DNA of 64,000 bases, from positions 930,001 through 994,000 of the forward strand of contig MOWL01000069.1 in assembly GCA_002110485.1 (NCBI GenBank), written 5' to 3'. The translations under genes and the position numbers were made by a program. The notes under the pieces were generated by a model. The model was not told the origin of the DNA. It was given only the letters and a program-made list of their open reading frames with translations, and did not search any database. This document shows, piece after piece, positions 45,023 through 54,342 of the stretch. The DNA is from Emergomyces orientalis (Eukaryota; Ascomycota; Eurotiomycetes; Onygenales; Ajellomycetaceae). Within the stretch, counting starts at the first letter, position 1. Every line of letters begins with the position of its first letter.

Positions 45023-46669
45023 ATGGCGAGAATCACACTCCGCACCCGCAACCCATCATCATATCAAGAAGTTCCGGAAGCTCCACAAAGAATTCCAGAG
45101 ACAGATATTCTAGAACATGAAGAGGACATGATTACTGGGCAATATTTTCTTCACCCAGAAGCGTCTGATGATGGAACCTACAACACCGAAGATGGCGACC
45201 TCTCCCTTTCGGACAGCAATTCAAATTCGCACGAGGAAAATCAGCAAACTGGAAGAGAAGATGATTACCATTCCTCTCGGGATTCTTCTTTACTGGAAAG
45301 ACAAAACATATACCTTGGCCATCCATCAACATGGCGTGCCAAGACACGACAAGAAAGGCACGAAATAAGTTCCTTTGAAGCACTCCGTGCCAGGGACCTA
45401 TCCATTCATCTATTCAATGCGTTCGCACTCAAAAGGAGAGCGATGGCAATCAAATCTCAAAATTCAGAGCAAAGTCAAGAACAGCAGTCTAATATCGAAA
45501 ACGACAAAAACTCGTCTTCGCAATTCGTACCGACGAAGCAGTGGACTGCATGGCCTCTACCTGCTGATGAAGTGCCAAGAGGAGACGTGCATGTGCCGAA
45601 AAATGACACTGATGTCTGGAATATGACAAGCCCATCTGACGGACGTGCTAGTGCAGAGTTAGAAGAGTGCCTCATGGCCCAGATGTTAAAAACCGCCAAA
45701 GAAAGATTTGAATCGCGAGCATGGGACAATCAACGGCCTCATGCTCGCAAAAGGAGCAAAGGAGCGGTTTATGGGACTGATACTGGCGCCATGAGTACCG
45801 GAGTAGAAGAAGCTGATGACGAAATTGGTATGCGGCCTGACACTCAGTTCCGACCAGTCGTCCTGGCGGACGATGAGAAGTCCAGATCGATACTCCGGCC
45901 AACAGCACGGCACATTCTCAGCGACCTTGATAATATACTTATGAGTTTACATTACGCCCGACAAGCCTATGTTTCAACTATAGATTTATCTCAAAGCGAA
46001 TATGAAACAGAACCCGAGGAGGGGTTAACTTCGAGATCTGTATCAAGATCACGGGCTACATCACGTAGCGGCATGTTCAACCCCCGGAGAATAAAACGAT
46101 CGCGGAATTCGTCCATGAATAGGGGCCCTCCCACTACATCAGATCACGACGGAAACATCGAGCTACCCGATGCCCCTAATTCTCGTTCACGTTCATCGAA
46201 GCCCCAACGGACAAGATCAAATACTTCTCGACCCTCTCGAAGCCGATCTCCTGGCTCTAGGCAGTCTAAATTGGGTCTACGGGATTGGAGTGATATTGCT
46301 GGCATTGCTTCAATGTCTGGATGGCCATCATCGGTCGTCATGCGAGCAGCGAAGCGCTGTTCAAAATTATTTGGGGAAGATATGGCATTCAGAACTATAA
46401 AAGAAGGTAAACTAGAGTTAAATGAAGGGGATGGAAAACACATGCATACCTGGGAATATGTCGAAGAAGAAGGATTGGGGGAGTCTAATACGGATTCTGA
46501 AATTGTTAAGCCTGCCAACTTTGTCCGGAGGCGCGGGCGGGATCGTGATGGGGAGATTTACTGCCCCGTGAAGGAGTGTTCTCGTTCGACAAAAGGGTTT
46601 TCAAGGACTTGGAACTTAAACCAACATATGAAAAACAGGCATCCCAGTCTTGAGCTTAGGGGACGCTGA
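45023..46669 (+). CDS. RRN9: RRN9-domain protein, RNA polymerase I upstream activation factor subunit
   Basis: Single exon, 548 residues, start MARITLRTRNP. The Rrn9 domain is seen at about residues 115-190: ISSFEALRARDLSIHLFNAF and ALKRRAMA, then after an inserted Gln/Ser-rich loop, QWTAWPLPADEVPR. In yeast Rrn9 belongs to the UAF complex that recruits Pol I to rDNA. The rest is Ser/Arg-rich. The C-terminus carries a zinc-finger-like unit, YCPVKECSRSTKGFSRTWNL followed by NQHMKNRH (Cys-X4-Cys-X15-His-X4-His). I do not associate that finger with yeast Rrn9. Domain assignment is by pattern; moderately sure. Confidence 0.78.
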   Translation: MARITLRTRNPSSYQEVPEAPQRIPETDILEHEEDMITGQYFLHPEASDDGTYNTEDGDLSLSDSNSNSHEENQQTGREDDYHSSRDSSLLERQNIYLGHPSTWRAKTRQERHEISSFEALRARDLSIHLFNAFALKRRAMAIKSQNSEQSQEQQSNIENDKNSSSQFVPTKQWTAWPLPADEVPRGDVHVPKNDTDVWNMTSPSDGRASAELEECLMAQMLKTAKERFESRAWDNQRPHARKRSKGAVYGTDTGAMSTGVEEADDEIGMRPDTQFRPVVLADDEKSRSILRPTARHILSDLDNILMSLHYARQAYVSTIDLSQSEYETEPEEGLTSRSVSRSRATSRSGMFNPRRIKRSRNSSMNRGPPTTSDHDGNIELPDAPNSRSRSSKPQRTRSNTSRPSRSRSPGSRQSKLGLRDWSDIAGIASMSGWPSSVVMRAAKRCSKLFGEDMAFRTIKEGKLELNEGDGKHMHTWEYVEEEGLGESNTDSEIVKPANFVRRRGRDRDGEIYCPVKECSRSTKGFSRTWNLNQHMKNRHPSLELRGR

Positions 46670-48110
46670 AGCAAATCAACCCTTCTAAATGAAGAATCTG
46701 GCTGGAAGAATCAACCCTTTTGTATAACCTGATATATCCGTGCGGCCACGGGAGCTTGAAAAACAATTACGCCAACGGGAGAGGGCGGCTATATAATCTG
46801 CGTTATCAGAACAGGCAATGCGTTACATACAACAAAGCAATGGTATTAGTTCTGCCAAATCCCCGTCTCGAAGCTATCGAAATTTACGGCCTATAATACA
46901 GTGTCATGAATAGTCGTTATGAAAACACGGGTACTGAGCTTTTAATACTTTTTATACTCCATTTGTTGTCGTGCTTGGGTCCTCATTGCTCCTGAACCTC
47001 ACAAAAGTTCTCCGCTGGCTCTTTCGATGGCTCATTTGGCATAATGATATCGCCCTTTGGTGGCGTTGATGGGTAGCGAAACATCACCTTTTCGAATAGA
47101 AAACTCAGGGGGGTGCCTGACTATGGTGCTTGCTGATCCATCTAGCAGTCCAACAACTTTGATTTGTTGAATAAGTTCGGTAACTCTTCCATGGGGGCTT
47201 CCTCTGGTTGGCCGTCGCAAGGTTCCCGACCTTCTGATAGTAATGTTCCTTTTGGTGTCCTTTGAATTGTGAGAGTAGGAGCAATCTGAACGTCTCCTCG
47301 AGAGCTTCCAGCCACTAGTGCCCGTCGGCATCAACCTGGCTCTGTCCCTATCCACTATGCATATGCAACTTCCACAACCATACTTGGCCATTGAATTGAT
47401 CTGCCTAGCGTACGTGCACGATAGGAGCAAGCTGTTTCTTTCTCTCTCTGTGAGCCGTGCACTCTAGCTCTGCCAGCCAGGCCTAGTTCCTTGTCAAAAC
47501 CCAATGGTCTGAGGGCATCTCTCAGGAACTTGTCAAATACCCGGTTAGCGCATTGTGAGAGCGTAACACCATTTTCAAGACGAGAGTTTTTGATTGTCCG
47601 TGATATGAATAAAATGTCTTGTCAATAATATTGCTTTCTAAGATCTTGTGTTCAGAACATCGGATCGGGTGCCAGAGAAGATGAACAATTGCTCTGTAAT
47701 TTGATTTTTGGTTCCGGCTCCCTCTTTCTCCCCCTTCCTTTTGTAGTCTCCATTATTAAAAACACCCATGTGGGAGTCAATCTCCCATCATTAAAATCGG
47801 CGAAGTCGAAGGTCTGTATCATATTCTCAACTCCTTCAAACCGATATTCACAAGCTCCCTGAGGGATACCTTTCGGCCTTACAACTAGCTGTCGAATTTT
47901 CCTCAGTGATCTGCGCGTTGCCATAGCGCGTACAGCCCTGAGAGGCGTATCGTAGCTATAGTAGATATAGTAGAAAATTAGCTGTTGTCCTTGTTTTATG
48001 CTCAGACGGTATACGTCGGCCAACATGCTGCCATTCAACGGAGAGCTAAATCTCCACCTAGGAGAGCCAACTGTGCGAGAATTAGTACAATATTATCGTA
48101 AGGCGATGTT
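46670..48110. other. Gene-poor region with unrecognised open frames
   Basis: I see no gene I can support. Two minus-strand frames are the best leftovers: one from an ATG at 47391 down to 47032 (Arg/Ser-rich, with CGSCICIVDRDR) and one from an ATG at 48026 down to 47652 (124 residues, with RRSLRKIRQLVV and EYRFEGVENMIQTFDFADF). The second lies directly downstream of the broken cysteine-rich gene and could be a further exon or decayed part of it. Neither has a family I know. Confidence 0.35.
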
Positions 48111-48579
48111 TCAAAATGGGTTTTCGCAGCAGTTCTGGTAGGAGCAGCAATACTCATTTGAATTTTCGCCGCACCACAAGACGAATTCGCCTCCACTGGG
48201 GTTGTCTAATTTCCAGAGTCACTTTTAGTCAGTTATGTCTGGATAAATTCATCCAAGTCACACACATTGGTCCATGGACACTCTGTGGGGAAAAGCAAAA
48301 GCTTAACTGACCAGCTACACAATTTCTTGCACACTTTGGCGAAGCCTACAACTTGTCTGTATATGTTAGGCGTATAAGCATCAACGGATCCGCCCCGCGT
48401 GGCTGGCACAGCAAACTTGATGTGCAGAGGAAGCCCTCTTCACAACATACACTGACATCAGCAGTGCTGTTGCATGCCAGGTCATTTGATATTGAGCCTT
48501 CAGGGGTGTAGCAGAGAGCACTGGTGAAGTTGATTGTTTGAAGAAGAAATATGATGACAATGATAGGCCTCATTTGCAT
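48111..48579 (-). pseudogene. Decaying gene for a small secreted cysteine-rich protein
   Basis: The ATG at 48579 (or 48573) opens a clear signal peptide (MRPIIVIIFLLQTINFTSA) followed by a Cys-rich segment: LCYTPEGS, CNSTADVSVCCEEGFLCTSS, LLCQPRG. This follows a pattern common in fungal secreted proteins: C-Y-x-P-G, C-N-S, C-C, C-L, C-Q-P, then a 'CTD(K/x)xW.SP.C..C' block. Here that block reads TYTDKL-stop-ASPKCARNC: the Cys position is Tyr and the Trp position is TAG (48346-48348). In the same frame and after two plausible short introns the sequence goes on as CPW, GGEFVLWCGENSNEYCC and NCCENPF with a stop at 48111. So coding potential persists beyond the TAG. A 3' splice at the TAG itself would need a roughly 40-nt intron with a poor donor. 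Most likely a recently inactivated gene, or a short truncated product. The family pattern is recalled, not searched. Confidence 0.55.
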
Positions 48580-49598
48580 CTTATATTGCCGCAATGAGGG
48601 TTCTTTTATACATCTATCAGATGTGGCATGCAGTTAGTTAGGTTTAAAAGAGTACAAAAAAAGGGAGAGAAAGTAAACAAGAATTGTATGTTTCATAAAG
48701 ATGAATCTTCCGCTGATATTCAACTAACAGCTGTAGTAAAGTATGCTTTCAGCTGTTGCCAGAGCTTGTCGTTTAGTTTCGAATGGAATCTGTGAGCAGC
48801 GCAAGAAAAGTCCCCTTGTATTTTAATTGCCAAGCAGCATGGTCCAGCAGTGAGTTTGTGATTTTCAGTGATTGTATATGTAAATGGTATGCTCCTGGAG
48901 GCCGTTTATAAGTAGTAGTAATAGAAGTGCTGGGTGCGGCTGGCGAAGCCCCAGCCGTTTTATGGTCTGGTTGGCCGGATAGTAGTTATTTACTACCACC
49001 CAGCAGATGCGAAAATGCCAAATGGGAAAGATGCCGTTTTCAGCTTAGCTAGCCTCCGGTTCAGCCTAATTCTTCTGTTTCTTTTTGATATTAATAGGTG
49101 TAGCGATCGCAAAATATATCTCTTCGAAAACAAGAATGAAAAGATGGTTGCCGGCGAGTTCACCCTGTTAATCGTGTCCAGCTTCAGCTTGGCAATTCCC
49201 CAAGGTATAATACTACATGGGTCAAAACCAACAATATTTCATATTCATAACTTTTCATATTGATAACTTACACCAGCTAGCCCGGCATAGGAACTTGAGA
49301 ACTGCTTTTTAGATTTCCGCAACTAGTATCACTTGTTTTTATCGACGACACCTAGCATCCAGCTTTGTAGCCTGGATAAATTATCTGATGATCTGACACG
49401 CTAAAGATGCGCAATCCGGTGGGTCGGATATAGCTTATATTCATGAGTCACAAAAAGATATATCCGTCATCAACATATATCGAACTCTGATTTTGAAATG
49501 GTATGCTTAAATATTTCCAACAACACTGTAATTCCGGTTTGCAGGGAAATATACTACGACCTACAACCATACACTACCACATATTGAACCAGACAATC
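48580..49598. other. Intergenic between the broken Cys-rich gene and the PARG-like gene
   Basis: About 1 kb holding both upstream regions. The plus frame 48934-49263 starts at a GTG and has no family resemblance, so it is not called. No specific motif recognised. Confidence 0.45.
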
Positions 49599-50684
49599 AT
49601 GTCGAATCCGACAAGAGGGACGCTCAGCTCCGCAGTCTCTCCCAGGGGTCGTGGTCATGACAACGAACGAGAACGCGGACGCGGACGAGGACTCGCAGAT
49701 GTGGGAGGTTGGGTTGGGGCACATGTTCGAGGTCGAGGTCGAGGTAGAGGTCGGGGAGGAAGCCGGGGAATTGGGGCAGGTGAACATGGTGCCGAACGCG
49801 AACAGCTACGAACCGTCTCCTACGAAACCAAAGGTTTCATCCCAAGCATCCTAAGCGCGTCCAAGAATAGCACTTTATTAAAGGAAGGCATCCTTTACCA
49901 ATCGCCTAGGGCACCACCCCGTCTGGACCAGAAATTCTGTCCCAAATTCACAGGGACTAAAATCCAAGTCCTCGAGGCGGATACCTTTGATGCCGGAATC
50001 GAGCTTCTCAGTGACAGCAATAGCCAGACGGGCTCCACAGTGGCAGACGTTGCCGTCTTAAACATGGGCTCCACAGTGGCAGACGTTGCCGTCTTAAACA
50101 TGGCTAGTGATTTTGCTCTCGGCGGCAGCTGGCTCAATGGTGCTCGGGCGCAGGAAGAAGCACTATGCAGACGCAGCACTCTCACCGCATCCCTTAAACA
50201 ATCTTTCTACCCGACACCTTCCGATGCCGTGATCTACAGCCCAGCCGTCATTGTATTCAGGAATAGTCTAAAGGACGGCCATGGACTAATGGATTTGTCA
50301 GATCCGGATACACTCCCGGTTGTTAGCGTTATATCCATGGCAGCACCCCGTCGTCCTGCAGTGGTCAGGGGTGCCGATTCACTACTGAAGTTTGCGAATC
50401 CCAACGATCGCAATCGCGCCAAGGAGAAAATGCGCGTTATTCTTCGACTTTCTGCATGGAAGAAACATCGAAAAGTGGTTTTGGGTGCACTTGGGTGTGG
50501 CGCATTTAGGAACCCAGCAGAGAAGGTCGCTGATTGCTGGGCGGAGGTATTTGCGGAGCCTGAGTTCTGCGGCGGTTGGTGGGAGAAAATGGTGTTTGCT
50601 GTGATAGATGAGACGGATTTGGGGAAGGATGGGAATGGGAACGTTGGAATATTTTTCAGAAAATTGGACGGTATTGACATATGA
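49599..50684 (+). CDS. Microbial-type PARG / TIGR02452 (DUF2263) family protein
   Basis: Macro-domain-like protein related to bacterial-type poly(ADP-ribose) glycohydrolases, which remove ADP-ribose chains. Single exon, 361 residues from MSNPTRGTLSS; an in-frame ATG 32 codons upstream (49503) is less likely. The N-terminus is rich in Arg-Gly (GRGRG runs at about residues 22-60), an RNA-binding-like tract. The catalytic signature is ALGGSWLNGARAQEEALCRR, matching the family pattern GGG-(X)6-8-QEE except that the third Gly is Ser. Later blocks PAVIVFRNSL, VSVISMAAPRRP and VVLGALGCGAFRNP fit the family. Just before the signature the 12 residues GSTVADVAVLNM occur twice in perfect tandem. ADP-ribose hydrolase activity is inference. 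Confidence 0.83.
   Translation: MSNPTRGTLSSAVSPRGRGHDNERERGRGRGLADVGGWVGAHVRGRGRGRGRGGSRGIGAGEHGAEREQLRTVSYETKGFIPSILSASKNSTLLKEGILYQSPRAPPRLDQKFCPKFTGTKIQVLEADTFDAGIELLSDSNSQTGSTVADVAVLNMGSTVADVAVLNMASDFALGGSWLNGARAQEEALCRRSTLTASLKQSFYPTPSDAVIYSPAVIVFRNSLKDGHGLMDLSDPDTLPVVSVISMAAPRRPAVVRGADSLLKFANPNDRNRAKEKMRVILRLSAWKKHRKVVLGALGCGAFRNPAEKVADCWAEVFAEPEFCGGWWEKMVFAVIDETDLGKDGNGNVGIFFRKLDGIDI
50031..50102 (+). repeat. Perfect 36-bp tandem duplication inside the PARG-like gene
   Basis: Units 50031-50066 and 50067-50102 are identical at every base, including silent positions, and add 12 residues in frame just before the catalytic signature. Identity at third positions indicates a very recent duplication (or an assembly artefact). 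Confidence 0.95.
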
Positions 50685-51806
50685 CGTGGTTTTCATTTTA
50701 TGCATTTCTGATTTATGTTCTCTTTGATATCTACATGGGCTACAGCTGGGGTGCAATACGGCAATACAAGAACTTTGATTCTATATGGGTAACAGGCATT
50801 TGCGCATAGTTTTATATAGTACTTTGCAGAAATGAATCTTCCGTTTTTTTTTGTTTTTTTGCGCCAGATCCATTGGTTGGCAAAGCCGAATGTGCCTAAC
50901 CTAGGGGACGGGTCGCCGAGAAACTAAACTGAACACACTAACTACTCCGTAGTCTATGAAGAATTCTGGTTCTCCATCCAATTTTCCTATCTCGGTGCCC
51001 TCTGGCCATGATTCTAGTTTCTAACACTTTCCCGTCCGAGTCTCCTCCTCTCTTGCCAAATTACGCTTATTGTATATTACCCCCCTGGGAAGAACCCCCC
51101 CCCCCCCCTTTTTTTTTTGAATTTTGAATTTTGACCCTTGTGGGGCTGACTTGAAGTAGCGAGAAAAAAGGAATCCCTCTAGCATGTTCGTTTTATTGGA
51201 ACGCCCAGGTTCATGCCGAACCCAAGCTCCAAAATCTTAGGCAGTAACGTTACAAGCATAACACGGCAAATGTGTCGAAAATAGATACTCAAGTCCAAAA
51301 CAAGATAATAGGTTATAGCCTTCAAATTTAAAGTGTTCTAACCCCATCGCACTCTTTATAAAGAAGCAAGGGAATCAAGTATTCCGCGCGGGAGCTGTCA
51401 TATCAGATCCGTAGTTATTCGGCTGTTAATGGCAAACACGACTCGGCCCGGCGCCGGTGATTTGGCTATGACACAGTTCGGCAGCATCTCCTTTTCTCCC
51501 GACTCCGAACACCCTCGCCTGGTCACTCCTATTATTAACACCCTCCCGGCCTACTGCCAATAGATACATACCATTTTATATCGAGGGTAGCATCACTCCT
51601 TTTCCATTTTTTTTCACTCGATTGTTGATTCAAGAAGATCCAATGCACATTCCTGCCTAAGCGAAACAGTCAGCATTACATCATCCCTGCAGTAGCACCT
51701 GAATCCCCGCATCGCCGGCCCTGTTCCGTTCGGAGTGCTCCGAGGTTACTCTCTCCTCCTCCTCGTCTTTTCTTAAGAACTCTCGGTTTTCGCTATTGCT
51801 GCTCAA
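50685..51806. other. Intergenic PARG-like gene to UGA2
   Basis: About 1.1 kb with a C14-T10 tract at 51095-51118. The right third must include the UGA2 promoter and leader. No gene seen. Confidence 0.5.
51095..51118 (+). repeat. Homopolymer tract C14 followed by T10
   Basis: Fourteen C then ten T without interruption. Purely compositional; strongly slippage-prone and a likely place for sequence-length error. Confidence 0.85.
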
Positions 51807-53605
51807 ATGGACAGATTACTTCGTCCCCTTTGCAATAACCTCTCTCGACCTAGAGCAAGATACCCATTCACAATACCTGTCGTTTCGTCAGTAAGGCGGT
51901 TAGCAACTATGCATACTGTACCACCGGTAGGCATAGAACAACTAGGGTTCGGAGAGTTTGGGAAATCAAGAATTGACTTGGTTTATTCATAGTTGAAAGA
52001 TAAATCTCTGTTCATCGAGAAATGCTACATTAATGGCGAATGGGTTGGAGCCCAGTCCGGGGAAACATTTGAAGTGCATGGTACGTGAAGATATACGATA
52101 TATATAGCATTGCAATTGACCAACTAACTAATACTTCATCTTTACAGACCCATCGACAGGGAAGCTCATTGGTACATGTCCCGAATTCTCAGTCCAAGAC
52201 ACCCAGAAGGCCATCGATGCCGCCGTCGCCGCTTTCCCATCTTTCCGCAAAACGCTAGCCCGCGATCGGGCTCGAATGCTGCGGAGATGGTACCAATTGA
52301 TGATGGACAACGCAGAGGATATATCTACATTAATAACCTGGGAAAACGGGAAACCCATCGCTGATGCCAAGGGTGAGACGAACTACGCTGCTAGCTTCTT
52401 CGAATGGTTTAGTGAGGAGGCTCCACGCATCTGCGGTGATACTATTCGGTCATCCGTACCCGGAAACAGGATAATGACTATAAAGGAACCTGTTGGTGTC
52501 TGTGGATTCATTACGCCCTGGAACTTCCCTGCAGCTATGATCACGAGAAAAATTGGGCCTGCTCTGGCAGCTGGGTGTACCGTCGTAGCGAAATCCCCCA
52601 GCGAGACACCATTTACCGCCAACGCGATTGCAGAATTGGCCCATCGCGCTGGAATCCCCAAGGGAGTCGTCAATATTGTCACTGCTCATAAAAACACGCC
52701 CGAACTTGGGCTCTGCCTCACCACACACCCGGAGATCCGTAAAGTATCATTTACGGGATCCACAAACGTCGGTAAACTCCTGATGAAACAATCCTCGTCA
52801 ACACTGAAGAAACTCTCCTTGGAGCTTGGCGGAAACGCCCCATTCATCGTCTTCGATGATGTTCCGGACCTCGACGCAGCCGTCGCCGGAGCCATCGCCT
52901 CAAAATTCCGAAGCTCTGGCCAAACTTGCGTCTGCGCTAATCGCATCTACGTGCAAAAAGGTATCTATGACGAGTTTGCAGCCAAATTTGCTGAGAAGGT
53001 TAAAGGGTTCAAACTTGGACACGGGTTCTCGGAAGGCGTTACCCACGGTCCCGTTATCCACTCACGGGCCGTAGACAAGGTGTCAGAGCATGTTCTCGAC
53101 GCTACATATAAAGGCGCAACTGTTGTCGCAGGCGGCCAGAAGGCGCCCGATCTCGGGTCAAATTTCTTCCACCCAACAGTTCTCATGGGGATGACGAAGG
53201 ATATGAAGCTGGCGTCTGAAGAAACGTTCGGCCCCGTGGCGGGCCTTTTCGCCTTTGAGACTGAGAAGGAGGTTGTTGACCTTGCAAATCAAGCGGAGGT
53301 TGGATTGGCTGGGTACTTTTATAGTAAGGATGTGGCACGGGTTTTCCGTGTCGCGGAGGCGCTGGAGGTCGGCATGGTTGGAGTCAACACGGGTATTATC
53401 AGTGATACCGCTGCTCCGTATGTTTTTTAATCCTATTTTTTTTAAACCCTTTGCAATACTCTAAGCTAACTCAACTGTCGTTTACAGGTTCGGTGGCATC
53501 AAACAAAGCGGATTCGGTCGCGAAGGCAGCAAGTACGGCGTAGACGAATTCCTTACTATCAAGACCGTTACTTTCGGCGGTGTTGGCGGATCCCTGCAGG
53601 AGTAG
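51807..53605 (+). CDS. UGA2: Succinate-semialdehyde dehydrogenase
   Basis: NAD(P)-dependent oxidation of succinic semialdehyde to succinate, last step of the GABA shunt. Four exons: 51807-51926, 51993-52080, 52148-53417 and 53488-53605, 531 residues. ALDH motifs: FITPWNFPAAMITRK, VVAKSPSETPFTA, FTGSTNVGK, catalytic Glu in LSLELGGNAPFIVF, catalytic Cys in SSGQTCVCANR, EETFGPVA, and GIKQSGFGREGSKYG. The leader MDRLLRPLCNNLSRPRARYP is Arg-rich and free of Glu, with one Asp at position 2, and looks like a mitochondrial presequence. A second in-frame ATG at 51909 (MHTVPP) would skip it and give a cytosolic form of 497 residues. Confidence 0.95.
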
Positions 53606-54342
53606 TTGAGTTGTTATTCCTATTTGCCTCGTCAGAATAAAAATTACGGGATATTTAATTATTTCCTTTTGTTGTTTGTACACTTTTGGGTTTATTCTTT
53701 CACGGTTTCCGAGAAGCATTTCCCTTCCAAATTTGGCTATTTTTGTGCATTTTAGAATCCCAAGAATGCATGACTAGTAATCTACCCAGGTACTACTTAA
53801 TGGATTTTCGGAACTTATGAAAGAAAATGCATCGTGGCTACGAGGCACATTTGTAAAGCTCCCTAGGGAAGAAGACAGGTGAAATGTTTGGGTTGACGAG
53901 GGTTGAGGCTTGTTATATTAGCTGGATTCAGATATGGTGCTCCTTACTCCCCTTTAAATATTTTGGGCCCACCTATTGGTATCTGGTCAGATGTGTGCCC
54001 AAGATGTAGAGTTCGCGGTCGAATAAAAGGCGCTGACAACCAAACTTGGCCTTTGACTCGAGTGACGAATCAAATAGCGGATGAGCCATTAGCGGAGGCA
54101 TAAGTAGTATGACGATGTGGACATGAATTACTTAAATCATTTATTATTGTCGTAATATTAAGGAAACCCTTTTCAAATACCCATGAATCCCCGCATACAT
54201 ACTAATTGGTAGCCCTCCATTGACTCTTTTAACCTGACCACTTCACTCGGGCCCACCACCTCTCTGGACACGGCCAAATCTGCCTTCAAAAACAACATGA
54301 AACGAGGGAATACATTGCCTCACTCCTCTATTTGCAACTATC
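53606..54342. other. Intergenic UGA2 to GH36 gene
   Basis: About 740 bases, no gene. The plus-strand frame at 53903-54103 has no resemblance to known proteins. Confidence 0.5.

Noticed and set aside
48349..48395. A roughly 40-nt intron ending at the TAG in the Cys-rich gene
   Set aside because: Shorter than other introns here, donor GTTGAT is poor, and it would remove the conserved TDK block. Kept as a low-probability alternative.
48934..49263. Plus-strand frame of 109 residues
   Set aside because: Begins at GTG, no family resemblance, no splice-compatible extension.
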